From contig CAIXCO010000177.1 of NCBI GenBank assembly GCA_903917955.1, forward strand, positions 1 through 18,009: 18,009 nucleotides of DNA. Direction: 5' to 3'. Positions 7,710 through 16,014 of this stretch are shown one piece after another (position 1 is the first letter of the stretch; each line of letters starts with the position of its first letter). The translations under genes were made by a program, and so were the position numbers. The DNA comes from an uncultured Chlorobiaceae bacterium (GTDB lineage: Bacteria; Bacteroidota; Chlorobiia; Chlorobiales; Chlorobiaceae). The notes below the pieces were generated by a model. It was not told the origin of the DNA. It worked only from the letters and a program-made list of their open reading frames with translations, and did no database searches.

Positions 7710-9429
7710 ATTCAGGGCATTGCGCAATAACCGCTCCGCTTTCAGCTTTTTGCTGTTTTTGGGGGCTTGTCTGGCCTCTCTTTTTTTTCTTTCAGCGTGC
7801 GCCTCTTCCAGGCCGGTGGCTCCTGGCAGGATAGTGCCCGACTCTCTTGCTGAAGCTTTAAAAAGAGAGTTTGTTGCGGCATCGCTGCAGTGTGTAAAAG
7901 GGGAGTTCCGGGGAGCCGTTGAGCGTTATGGGAGGCTCTTGGGCGCTCAGCCCTCAAATGCAGCCATTCATTACGCCCTCTCAAAAGCGTGGGCAGGTCT
8001 CGGTGTGCTCGATTCTGCGCGTATCTACAGTGAAAAAAGTGTTTTGCTCAATCCGGGCAATACTTCTTATCTGGGATTTCTTGCTGCACTCTCTCATCAA
8101 CAGGCCGATTATGCTCGTGCAATTGATCTTTACCAGCAACTTGTCGCTCTTGAGCCGGGTAATGCGGAACCACTCTCCAGCCTTGCGCTCGAATACCTTG
8201 CCTCAGATCAATCTGAAAAAGCCCTTGTCGTTTTTCAGAAAATGTTAACGCTTGATCCGAAAAACGAGACAACCCTGGCACAAATGCTCCTTATGGAGAT
8301 AAAGCTTGCCCATTATCAGGAGGCGATAGGCACTTTGATGATGCTCATTGAGCAGGGTGATGGAAAAGAGAAGTTGCGTCTTACTCTCGGTGAACTGTAT
8401 TTGCAGACCCAGCAGTATGATCTCGCATCAAAAACATTTAGGGAGATTCTCAGCGAGAATTCAGCGTCAGTTCCTGCCGGGCTGGCCTTGTTTGAACTCT
8501 CCGTACAGTCCGGGAACCATCCCGCTTTTCTTGACGATCTCAACCGTTTTTTCACAGTCAATCAAGTGACTTTACCGCAGAAAATAGAGCTTGCCAAACT
8601 TTTTCTTGTACGTTCTTCACGGGAGAGCTCTTTTTTGGAGCCAGCCATTGTTATGATTGGAGAAATTATCCGTCGCCATCCCGGCAATGGCCGTCTCTAT
8701 GCCCTCCGTGGCATTGCCCAAATGCAGAAGCAGGATGCGGCCGCAGCGTTGATCGATTTCAGGAAGGCCTTGCTTTTGGAGTCAGGCAGTATTGAAATCT
8801 GGGAGGAGTTTGTTACAGCCGCCGTCATACAGAAAGAGTACCGCTCTGCCGCAGAGGCGCTTTACAAGGCTAAAAAGCGGTTTCCTGCCATGAGCTTGAG
8901 GCTTCAGGTGCTCGAAGGGGAACTCTTCTTTCAGAGGGGTCAGCTTAAAAATGCTGCATTTCTGCTTGAAAAGGTGGTGCAGTCAAAAAAAGCAAAAAAG
9001 GAGAAAAATCTCTATTTGCAAGCAAGCAGCACCCTTGCTTTATGTTATGACGCTCTTGGGTTTCGTGATAAAAGTCTCCATCTCTATGAGAATATTCTCG
9101 CCCTTGAGCCCGATAATATTCTTATGATGAATAATCTTGCATACCTGCTTACTGTTCAGGGAAAAGAGCTTGCGCGTGCCAAAGAGCTTGCTTTGAAGGT
9201 GGTGGCCTGGGAACCAGCCAATGGAGGCTATCTTGATACACTTGGCTGGGTGCTCTTCAGAATGGGGGAGTATGAAGAGTCGAGAAAGGTTCTTGAAAAA
9301 GCAGCGGAGCTGGATCCAGATGAAGCAGAAATAGTTGGTCACCTCGGCCAAGTGTACGAGAAACTTGGAGACTTTAAGAAAGCGCTTGAAATGAAGGAGA
9401 GACTCAAGAAACTCAAGGCGAAGTCATAG
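7690..9429 (+). CDS. TPR-repeat lipoprotein
   Basis: The protein has 579 residues from ATG 7690. ATG 7672 and TTG 7720 are also possible starts; none has a good ribosome site. The N-terminus has a basic stretch, a hydrophobic core and lipobox LSAC (Cys37), so it is probably anchored to a membrane facing the periplasm. The rest is built of tetratricopeptide repeats, at least nine by eye. Clear ones are YARAIDLYQQLVALEPGNAE, EKALVVFQKMLTLDPKNE, YDLASKTFREIL, FRDKSLHLYENILALEPDN and, near the end, YEESRKVLEKAAELDPDEAE and FKKALEMKERLKKL. The segment GGYLDTLGWVLFRMGEYEES near residues 518-537 is typical of large bacterial TPR lipoproteins. TPRs mediate protein-protein contacts; a scaffold role at the envelope is inferred, partner unknown. 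It overlaps ruvB by 20 nt and ends the transcription unit. Confidence 0.88.
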   Translation: MRSRPAEFRALRNNRSAFSFLLFLGACLASLFFLSACASSRPVAPGRIVPDSLAEALKREFVAASLQCVKGEFRGAVERYGRLLGAQPSNAAIHYALSKAWAGLGVLDSARIYSEKSVLLNPGNTSYLGFLAALSHQQADYARAIDLYQQLVALEPGNAEPLSSLALEYLASDQSEKALVVFQKMLTLDPKNETTLAQMLLMEIKLAHYQEAIGTLMMLIEQGDGKEKLRLTLGELYLQTQQYDLASKTFREILSENSASVPAGLALFELSVQSGNHPAFLDDLNRFFTVNQVTLPQKIELAKLFLVRSSRESSFLEPAIVMIGEIIRRHPGNGRLYALRGIAQMQKQDAAAALIDFRKALLLESGSIEIWEEFVTAAVIQKEYRSAAEALYKAKKRFPAMSLRLQVLEGELFFQRGQLKNAAFLLEKVVQSKKAKKEKNLYLQASSTLALCYDALGFRDKSLHLYENILALEPDNILMMNNLAYLLTVQGKELARAKELALKVVAWEPANGGYLDTLGWVLFRMGEYEESRKVLEKAAELDPDEAEIVGHLGQVYEKLGDFKKALEMKERLKKLKAKS

Positions 9430-9481
9430 CTTGTTGATTTGAGCGTGTGTGGTTCAGCAGGATGTGGCTGCGGGCAGCAAC

Positions 9482-9513
9482 AAAAAAAACGGCGGGTGCT
9501 CCGCCGTTTTTTT
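9482..9513. terminator. Bidirectional terminator between the TPR gene and nifJ
   Basis: Eight A (9482-9489), the stem CGGCGG/CCGCCG (9490-9495 with 9501-9506), a loop GTGCT and seven T (9507-9513). The A and T runs flank a GC stem, so it can stop transcripts from both converging genes. Confidence 0.9.
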
Positions 9514-9529
9514 GTTTCGAATAAACCTC

Positions 9530-12500
9530 TTATTTGATCTTATCAAAAGTGCGCGCTGCAAGATATTCGTAATGGGCCCACCGAGCATCGACCTCTTTCT
9601 GGATTGCTGCGTAATACTCTTTGGCAAGAGCGGGATGGCTCTTTTTGAGCATCCGGAAGCGGTTTTCCATATCGAGGAACTGAGCTACGGGTATTTTAGG
9701 CTTTTTCGAATCAAGCACAAGCGGATTCTTTCCTTCGAGCAAGCGGTCAGGATTGTAGCGGTAAAGTATCCAGTGGCCCGAATCAACCGCCGCCTTCTGG
9801 TTTTCAAGGGCGGTCGACATGTTGATGCCGTGTGCAATACAGTGTGAATAGGCTATGATGATTGACGGCCCATTGTAGGCTTCGGCTTCGAGGAACGCTT
9901 TAAGAGTCTGTTCGTCGCGGGCACCAAAGGCAACCGAGGCAACATAAGCGTTTCCGTAGGTCATCGAAATCATGCCAAGATCTTTTTTGGTCACCGTCCG
10001 TCCGGCTGAGGCAAATTTTGCAACAGCAGCCTTGGGCGTCGCTTTCGATGCCTGACCACCGGTGTTTGAATAGACCTCGGTATCGAGCACCAGCAGGTTG
10101 ATGTTTTTGTCGCCTGCCGTTATATGGTCAACACCGCCATAGCCAATGTCGTAGGCCCATCCATCACCACCGACACCCCAGACACTCTTTTTGACGAGCA
10201 TTTCGGCCACTGATAGCAGATTTTTTGCGTCAGACGAGCTCATCTGGGCAAGCTTCTCCTTCAGAATCGAAACCCGTTTTCTCTGTTCAAAAATTTCCGG
10301 TTCAGTGCTTTCCGATGCCTCAAGAATCTCTGTCGTTAGTGTTTCGCCGATTTCGGAAGCCATTCTCTGCAAGAGCTGTTGAGCATACTCCCTCTGCTTG
10401 TCGATTGAAATCCTGAAGCCGAGTGAGAATTCTGCAGTATCCTCAAAGAGCGAGTTCGACCATGTCGGTCCACGACCGTCGGAGTTTGTGGAGTAGGGTG
10501 TTGTTGGAAGGTTACCCCCATAGATTGAAGAACATCCGGTGGCATTACCAATAACAAGGCGGTCACCAAAGAGCTGCGTCATCAGCTTGATATAGGGGGT
10601 CTCTCCGCAACCTGAGCATGCGCCTGAAAACTCGAAGAGCGGCTGCTGGAGCTGCTGCTCCTTGATCAGTTTCGTATTGATTTTGTTTCTGTCGTATTCC
10701 GGAATATTGAGATAATGGTTCCAGTTGTCAATCTCGGTTTCACGAATGGGCTGTTGCTCGTGCATGTTCAGCGCCCTTCTTTCCGGGTTTGTTTTATCTC
10801 TTGCCGGACAGACATGAGCACAGATTTCGCATCCGGTACAATCTTCGGGAGCGATCTGGATGGTATATTTCATCCCGCTCCAATTGACACCCTTTGCTTC
10901 GGCAGATTTGAAGGTGCGTGGTGCGTTCTCAAGGTATTTCGGATCGTAGAGCTTGGCCCTGATGACTGCGTGGGGGCATACGATGGCACATTTGGCACAC
11001 TGGATACAGAGGTCGGGTTCCCATACCGGAATTTCATCAGCCAGGTTGCGCTTTTCAAATTTTGAACTTCCACTTGGGTAGGTGCCATCCGCAGGCAGCT
11101 CGCTGACCGCAATGTCGTCACCTTCGCCGGTAATGATTTTTGCCAGGACGTTGCAGACAAAATCAGGTGCTTCACCAACAATAGGCTGACGCAGCCCGGT
11201 TTTACTGTCGGCAACCGATCTTATCGTGACCTGATGGAGGTTGGAGAGGGTCTCATCAACAGCCTGTATGTTCTGTTTGACGACCTCATCCCCTTTTTTG
11301 CCGTAGGTCGTCCGGATGGAGTTCTTGATTTGCTCTACGGCCTCTTCACGGGGTAGAACACCGGATATGGCAAAAAAGCAGGCCTGCATGATGGTGTTGA
11401 TGCGCTGTCCCATACCGCTCGCATGGGCAACCTTATAGGCATCAATGGTATAGAGCTTTGCCTTTTTACTGATCAGGCGCTCCTGAACGATTTTCGGCAG
11501 CTTCTCCCAGAGTTCTTCAGAAGAGTAGTGCGTGTTGAGTAGCAGGGTACCCTCTTGCCGTAGATTTTTGACAAGGTCAAGCATCTCAAGGAAAATCCAG
11601 TGGTGGCAGCCAATAAACTGTGCCTCAGTGATCAGATAGGCTGAACGAATTTCATGAGGGCCAAAGCGCAGGTGTGAAGTTGTAATTGATCCTGATTTTT
11701 TGGAATCGTAGACAAAATAGCCCTGGGCATAGTTATTGGTATTTTCACCAATAATTTTGATGCTGTTTTTATTGGCACCGACGGTACCGTCTGATCCAAG
11801 GCCATAAAAGAGTGCCCGGAACATCTCATCCGCTTCAATTGAGAAGGTCCGATCGTATTCAAGACTGGTATGGGTCACATCATCGTTGATGCCGACAGTG
11901 AAATGGTTTTTCGGTTTTGCCGAAGCCATGTTGTCGAAGATGGACTTGATCATTGCCGGAGTAAACTCCTTGGATGAGAGTCCGTATCTTCCGCCGGTGA
12001 TGGTGGGCATGGCTGTTATCAGGCCATTTTGCACTCCTTCAAGCAGGGCATTGACCGTGTCAAGATAGAGTGGCTCTCCGGCACATCCTGGTTCCTTGAG
12101 CCGGTCAAGCACAGAGACAGATTTGAGGGTGGCAGGGAACGCCTTGACAAAGCGTTCAATATCGAATGGACGGAAAAGGCGGGCATGGACAACACCTACC
12201 TTTTCGCCCTGTTTGTTAAGATATTCGGCAGTTTCGCGGGCGGTCTCGACACCGGAACCCATCAAAACAATGACACGCTCGGCATCTGCTGCGCCGTAGT
12301 ACTCGTAGAGTTTATAGTGGCGGCCGGTAAGAGCTCCAAATTTCTCCATCGCCTTTTCGGTGATTGAGGCGCAGGCATTGTAATAGCTGTTAACCGTCTC
12401 TCTGCCCTGAAAATAGACATCAGGATTCTGTGAGGTGCCCCTGATAGTTGGAGCATCAGGGCTCATGCGCCGGTTCCGGTGTGCTATGACGAGATCGTCG

Positions 12501-13087
12501 CTGATCATCTCTTTTATGATATCGTCAGCAATGACCTCTATTTTTGAAATTTCATGTGAGGTTCTGAATCCGTCAAAGAAATGGAGGAATGGAATCCGTG
12601 ATTCAAGAGTTGCTGCCGCCGTAATGAGCGCCATATCCATCACCTCCTGAACCGAAGCTGATGCAAGCAGCGCAAATCCTGTTCCACGGACTGACATGAC
12701 ATCGCCATGATCACCAAAAATCGAGAGTGCCTGTCCCGCCAGTGCACGGGCTGAGACATGGATGACGCAGGGAGTAAGCTCCCCGGCAATTTTATACATG
12801 TTCGGGATCATGAGCAACAGTCCCTGTGACGCAGTAAAGGTAGTCGTCAGTGCACCAGTCTGCAACGCTCCGTGAACCGCTGCCGCAGCACCGGCTTCGC
12901 TTTGTAATTCATCAACTTTTGGCGTAGTACCCCAAATGTTTTTTTTTCCTTCTGCGGCCCATGCTTCTGAATACTCCCCCATCGGTGATGCTGGAGTGAT
13001 CGGGTAGACACAGATAACTTCACTGGTGCGGTAAGAGACATGAGCTAATGCTTCATTTCCCTCCATTGTTTTATAAGTCCGGCTCAT
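9530..13087 (-). CDS. nifJ: Pyruvate:ferredoxin (flavodoxin) oxidoreductase, single-chain
   Basis: Interconverts pyruvate plus CoA with acetyl-CoA, CO2 and reduced ferredoxin. In green sulfur bacteria it is run as pyruvate synthase, fixing CO2 onto acetyl-CoA from the reductive TCA cycle. The protein has 1185 residues, the usual single-chain length. In order: the N-terminal pyruvate-binding domain (ICVYPITPASPMGEY), the domain with RGTGFALLASASVQEVMD, the gamma domain, two ferredoxin-type 4Fe-4S sites (Cys694/697/700/704 and Cys750/753/756/760), and the TPP domain. There GACSGCGE (Cys824, Cys827), Cys852 and Cys1083 should bind the proximal cluster, and GDGWAYDIGYGG and YSNTGGQASKATP mark the TPP/Mg site. 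ATG 13087 has AGGTG at 13096-13100; longer in-frame starts are rejected. It is alone on its strand. Confidence 0.97.
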   Translation of the reverse strand: MSRTYKTMEGNEALAHVSYRTSEVICVYPITPASPMGEYSEAWAAEGKKNIWGTTPKVDELQSEAGAAAAVHGALQTGALTTTFTASQGLLLMIPNMYKIAGELTPCVIHVSARALAGQALSIFGDHGDVMSVRGTGFALLASASVQEVMDMALITAAATLESRIPFLHFFDGFRTSHEISKIEVIADDIIKEMISDDLVIAHRNRRMSPDAPTIRGTSQNPDVYFQGRETVNSYYNACASITEKAMEKFGALTGRHYKLYEYYGAADAERVIVLMGSGVETARETAEYLNKQGEKVGVVHARLFRPFDIERFVKAFPATLKSVSVLDRLKEPGCAGEPLYLDTVNALLEGVQNGLITAMPTITGGRYGLSSKEFTPAMIKSIFDNMASAKPKNHFTVGINDDVTHTSLEYDRTFSIEADEMFRALFYGLGSDGTVGANKNSIKIIGENTNNYAQGYFVYDSKKSGSITTSHLRFGPHEIRSAYLITEAQFIGCHHWIFLEMLDLVKNLRQEGTLLLNTHYSSEELWEKLPKIVQERLISKKAKLYTIDAYKVAHASGMGQRINTIMQACFFAISGVLPREEAVEQIKNSIRTTYGKKGDEVVKQNIQAVDETLSNLHQVTIRSVADSKTGLRQPIVGEAPDFVCNVLAKIITGEGDDIAVSELPADGTYPSGSSKFEKRNLADEIPVWEPDLCIQCAKCAIVCPHAVIRAKLYDPKYLENAPRTFKSAEAKGVNWSGMKYTIQIAPEDCTGCEICAHVCPARDKTNPERRALNMHEQQPIRETEIDNWNHYLNIPEYDRNKINTKLIKEQQLQQPLFEFSGACSGCGETPYIKLMTQLFGDRLVIGNATGCSSIYGGNLPTTPYSTNSDGRGPTWSNSLFEDTAEFSLGFRISIDKQREYAQQLLQRMASEIGETLTTEILEASESTEPEIFEQRKRVSILKEKLAQMSSSDAKNLLSVAEMLVKKSVWGVGGDGWAYDIGYGGVDHITAGDKNINLLVLDTEVYSNTGGQASKATPKAAVAKFASAGRTVTKKDLGMISMTYGNAYVASVAFGARDEQTLKAFLEAEAYNGPSIIIAYSHCIAHGINMSTALENQKAAVDSGHWILYRYNPDRLLEGKNPLVLDSKKPKIPVAQFLDMENRFRMLKKSHPALAKEYYAAIQKEVDARWAHYEYLAARTFDKIK

Positions 13088-13163
13088 ACGGTATTCACCT
13101 GATTTGTATTGAGAAAGGTATGTGCAGATCACTGACATAAAACGCACGACGGTGCTGCAAAAG

Positions 13164-13209
13164 GTACCAGCGAAAGGTAAGAGATAATGCAAATAAAATA
13201 AACTGGTAC
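13164..13209. repeat. Inverted repeat GTACCAG/CTGGTAC in the nifJ-rlmB spacer
   Basis: The 7-bp arms GTACCAG (13164-13170) and CTGGTAC (13203-13209) are separated by 32 nt. The distal arm touches the candidate -35 box of nifJ and the proximal arm lies just downstream of the -10 box. It could be an operator pair or chance. Confidence 0.4.
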
Positions 13210-13214
13210 GTCAA
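13184..13214 (-). promoter_or_regulatory. nifJ: Candidate nifJ promoter
   Basis: On the minus strand TTGACG (13209-13214) resembles a -35 box and CATTAT (13184-13189) a -10 box, with a 19-nt spacer, longer than ideal. It would give a leader of about 90 nt before nifJ. This is a pattern match only. Confidence 0.3.
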
Positions 13215-13261
13215 GCAAGATATAAAAAAAAATGATTTTGATAAATTTAATTAGATTCCTT

Positions 13262-13313
13262 GCTCTCCCGACAGAGAGCGAGGAGTGCCGGGGAAATGTT
13301 CAGCATGGTGCTG
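13262..13313 (+). other. Two small hairpins upstream of rlmB
   Basis: GCTCTC/GAGAGC (13262-13267 with 13274-13279) and CAGCA/TGCTG (13301-13305 with 13309-13313) can fold in a leader of rlmB. No T-run follows either and no known riboswitch is recognised. The remainder of the 13088-13363 spacer is AT-rich without coding potential. Confidence 0.3.
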
Positions 13314-13363
13314 CGCTCCCGCTACTTGTTATTTTAAACGTATAGACAGAGGAAAAAGCTTTT

Positions 13364-14110
13364 ATGGACGCAGAACATTCCGAAAACATTGTCTATGGCA
13401 GGAATGCTGTACTTGAGCTTCTCCAGCAAAAGCCCGAGAGCATCGAGAAAATTTACTTTCAGTTTAATACCTCTCACCCGAAACTCAAGGAAATTGTCAT
13501 CACCGCAAGGCGACTGAAACTGGTGAGCGGCAAGGCCCGGCTCGAAAAACTCTCTCTGATTGCCGGAACAACAAAGCACCAGGGAGTGTGCGCCCTTATC
13601 AGCTCGGTCACCTATTACTCGCTGGAGGAGATATTGGCAACCCCCCGCAATACTTTTCCGCTCTTTGTGGTTCTGCAGGGACTCGACGATCCCCACAACA
13701 TCGGAGCCATTATCAGGACGGCTGAAGCGGTAGCTGCCGATGCCGTTATTCTTGTTGAAGGCAAGGGAGCACCCGTTAATGCCGTGGTGCACAAGGCTTC
13801 TGCCGGGGCGCTCTCCCATATAAGAATCTGCAAGGTCAAAAGCCTTGTGCGTGCCCTTGAATTTCTTCATCAGTACAATGTCCAGGTGCTCGCAGCCGAC
13901 ATGGATGCGGAGGTCAACTACACTGATGCCGACATGAAAAAATCGACGGCCATTGTGCTTGGCATGGAGGGAAGCGGGCTTGCGCCTGAAGCACTCGAAT
14001 TCTGCGACCGAGTTGTCCGCATTCCCATGGCAGGCTGCGTTGAATCGCTCAATGTCAGTGTGACGGCGGGCGTATTGCTTTACGAGGCCATGAGGCAGCG
14101 ACTTGCATAA
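13364..14110 (+). CDS. rlmB: SpoU/TrmH-family RNA 2'-O-ribose methyltransferase, RlmB-like
   Basis: The protein has 248 residues with the layout of 23S rRNA Gm2251 methyltransferase. An N-terminal substrate-binding domain (YGRNAVLELLQQ to about residue 95) precedes a SPOUT knot domain. The three knot motifs are clear: LDDPHNIGAIIRTAEA (Asn112, Arg118), IVLGMEGSGLAPE (Glu202) and RIPMAGCVESLNVSVTAG (Asn230). These bind SAM and the RNA ribose. RlmB is the best guess from the N-terminal domain, but related enzymes such as TrmH paralogues methylate other sites, so the target base is not certain. AGAGG at 13348-13352 precedes ATG 13364. It is divergent from nifJ and 113 nt upstream of gcvH; that 113-nt gap shows no convincing promoter. 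Confidence 0.92.
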   Translation: MDAEHSENIVYGRNAVLELLQQKPESIEKIYFQFNTSHPKLKEIVITARRLKLVSGKARLEKLSLIAGTTKHQGVCALISSVTYYSLEEILATPRNTFPLFVVLQGLDDPHNIGAIIRTAEAVAADAVILVEGKGAPVNAVVHKASAGALSHIRICKVKSLVRALEFLHQYNVQVLAADMDAEVNYTDADMKKSTAIVLGMEGSGLAPEALEFCDRVVRIPMAGCVESLNVSVTAGVLLYEAMRQRLA

Positions 14111-14223
14111 AAAGGCCGTAACCGGCTGATTTGAAGGGATTATAAAAAATAGTACCTTGTTTTTCTCAACGACGGGCCGCGCTGTTTGCTGCTCACTCAA
14201 TCAACATACATTTTCTCTCTGCC

Positions 14224-14607
14224 ATGACTATTCCAGAAGATCTTCGTTATACCAAAGACCATGAGTGGATCAAACTGCTCGAAGATGGTACTACCGCACT
14301 GGTCGGCATCACCGACTTTGCCCAGCACGAACTTGGTGATATTGTTTTTGTGGAGCTGAAACCGGCGGGAATGGTGCTGAAGCAGCATGAGGTTTTTGGA
14401 ACGGTCGAGGCGGTAAAAACAGTCGCCGATCTCTTTGCGCCAGTTGCCGGAGAGCTCCTTGAAGTGAACCCCGGGCTTGAGAGTGCTGAAATTGTCAACC
14501 AGGATCCCTACAACGAGGGTTGGCTTGTCAAAATGAAGGTTGAGAGTGCAGAAGCAGTTCTCGCGCTTCTTGACGCTGATGCCTACCGTCAGCTTACAGG
14601 AGAGTAA
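14224..14607 (+). CDS. gcvH: Glycine cleavage system H protein
   Basis: The lipoyl carrier of the glycine cleavage system: it takes the aminomethyl group from glycine decarboxylase and passes it to the T protein. It has 127 residues, standard length. The signature is complete: YTKDHEWIKL at the N-terminus, VGITDFAQHELGDIVFVELP-type strand (here with ELKPAG), the lipoyl site GTVEAVKTVADLFAPVAGE with Lys65, and the C-terminal NQDPYNEGWLVKM. The lipoyl context has EAVK in place of the commoner ESVK. No Shine-Dalgarno sequence is visible before ATG 14224 (pyrimidine-rich leader). The downstream gene gcvPA starts 3 nt after its stop, so the two are co-transcribed and encode interacting subunits. 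Confidence 0.97.
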   Translation: MTIPEDLRYTKDHEWIKLLEDGTTALVGITDFAQHELGDIVFVELKPAGMVLKQHEVFGTVEAVKTVADLFAPVAGELLEVNPGLESAEIVNQDPYNEGWLVKMKVESAEAVLALLDADAYRQLTGE

Positions 14608-14610
14608 GTA

Positions 14611-15948
14611 ATGCCATTTATTGTCAATACCGCCAGCGAAAGGGAGGAGATGCTTCAGGCAATTGGTGTCAGCTCCTTTGACGCCCTTCTTGTCGATATC
14701 CCTGAAGAGATCCGCCTGAAAAGAGATCTTGATCTTTTTCCGGCATTAGATGAGCCCCAGGTGCGCACACTGCTTGAAGGGCTTGCTGCAGCCAACCAGA
14801 GCACGGCTGAGTATGTCAGTTTTCTCGGTGGAGGGGCTTATGACCATTTCATCCCCGCTGCCATCAAAACCATCACCTCCCGCAGCGAATTCTATACCGC
14901 ATACACACCCTATCAGGCCGAGGTCTCACAGGGGACACTGCAGGCCATTTACGAATACCAGAGCCTGATCTGCCGTCTCTATGAGATGGATGTAGCCAAC
15001 GCCTCCATGTATGACGGGGCAACAGCCCTTGCGGAAGCGGTACTCATGGCCATGAACGTCACCGGACGCAGTCAGGTTGTTGTGGCAGGCAAGCTGCATC
15101 CCTTCAACAGCTCCGTACTGAAAACCTATCTCGAAGCGGCAGGTCACCAGGCCGTGATACAGAACACGCTTGAAGAGGGTATTGGCAGTATTGCCTCACT
15201 CCGCGAGCTTGTCGGCCCGAATGTGGCCGCAGTGGTTGTACAGCAGCCCAACTTTTACGGCTGCCTCGAAGAGGTTGAAGCAATTGGAGCCATTGCCCAT
15301 GAAAAGGGAGCGCTCTTTGTAGTTTCAGCCGATCCGCTTTCGCTCGGTGTGCTGGCCGCTCCCGGAAGTTATGGAGCCGATATCGCCGTGGGTGAAGGTC
15401 AGCCCCTTGGCTCTTCGCAGAGCTTCGGTGGCCCTTACCTTGGTGTTTTTACGGTAAAACAGTCTCTTGTCCGCAAAATTCCAGGGCGTCTGGTCGGCAT
15501 GACCAAAGACCGGGATGGTGAAGATGGTTTTATTCTCACCCTTCAGACCCGCGAGCAGCATATCCGCCGCGAAAAAGCTACCTCAAATATTTGCAGCAAC
15601 CAGGCACTCAATGCTCTTCAAGCAGCGGTCTACCTCTCGTTGCTCGGTAAAGTGGGGTTGCAGCAGGTTGCCGCACAATCAGCACAGGGTGCGCACTATC
15701 TTGCGAAAAAAATTGTCGCGATTCCAGGATTTTCTCTAAAGTACCAGTCGCCATTTTTCCGCGAGTTTGTTGTCGAAACGCCAGTTCCCGCAGCTGCCGT
15801 CATTGAGCGGATGCTTGAGCACAAGGTGTTTGCCGGCTATGGCCTGGCTGCTCACGGCGAAACCGGGCTGCTTGTGGCCGTTACGGAAAAAAGGAGGAAA
15901 GAGGAGCTTGACGGTTTTATTGAAAGGCTTTGCGAGATTATAGCATAA
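14611..15948 (+). CDS. gcvPA: Glycine dehydrogenase (decarboxylating) subunit 1, P protein N-terminal half
   Basis: The alpha chain of the split, heterotetrameric P protein that decarboxylates glycine and loads H protein. It has 445 residues, the normal GcvPA size. Recognisable blocks are the N-terminal ALLVDIPEEIRLKRDLDLFP, FLGGGAYDHFIPAAIKTI, FYTAYTPYQAEVSQGTLQAI, the YDGATALAEAVLMA block, and SQSFGGPYLGVFTVK and KIPGRLVGMTKDRDG. The PLP-binding lysine belongs to the beta chain GcvPB, which is absent here, so this protein alone is not the full enzyme. AGGAG at 14598-14602 is a good ribosome site for ATG 14611, inside the end of gcvH. The transcript runs into the long hairpin shared with dapA. 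Confidence 0.97.
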   Translation: MPFIVNTASEREEMLQAIGVSSFDALLVDIPEEIRLKRDLDLFPALDEPQVRTLLEGLAAANQSTAEYVSFLGGGAYDHFIPAAIKTITSRSEFYTAYTPYQAEVSQGTLQAIYEYQSLICRLYEMDVANASMYDGATALAEAVLMAMNVTGRSQVVVAGKLHPFNSSVLKTYLEAAGHQAVIQNTLEEGIGSIASLRELVGPNVAAVVVQQPNFYGCLEEVEAIGAIAHEKGALFVVSADPLSLGVLAAPGSYGADIAVGEGQPLGSSQSFGGPYLGVFTVKQSLVRKIPGRLVGMTKDRDGEDGFILTLQTREQHIRREKATSNICSNQALNALQAAVYLSLLGKVGLQQVAAQSAQGAHYLAKKIVAIPGFSLKYQSPFFREFVVETPVPAAAVIERMLEHKVFAGYGLAAHGETGLLVAVTEKRRKEELDGFIERLCEIIA

Positions 15949-15950
15949 AA

Positions 15951-16014
15951 CCCTGCAGACCCATAAAGCTACCGGCGGGGCAGTAGCTTTATGGGTTGCA
16001 AGAGGGTGTTTTTT
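15951..16014. terminator. Shared hairpin terminator of convergent gcvPA and dapA
   Basis: A perfect 14-bp stem, ACCCATAAAGCTAC (15959-15972) with its complement (15983-15996), encloses a 10-nt GC-rich loop. It can be extended by TGCA pairs past a bulged G. T6 at 16009-16014 follows on the plus strand (overlapping the dapA stop). On the minus strand TTTT follows at 15950-15947. Probably bidirectional. Confidence 0.8.

Noticed and set aside
9449..9847. 132-codon plus-strand frame downstream of the TPR gene
   Set aside because: It runs through the bidirectional terminator and then antisense to the 3' end of nifJ.
13088..13192. Extended N-terminus of NifJ from an upstream start at 13192
   Set aside because: The conserved protein begins at ATG 13087 with a good ribosome site; the extra 35 residues have no family counterpart and cover the promoter region.
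13334..14200. 288-codon open frame on the minus strand opposite rlmB
   Set aside because: It is antisense to a complete SPOUT methyltransferase gene with all motifs, and the translation has no family features.
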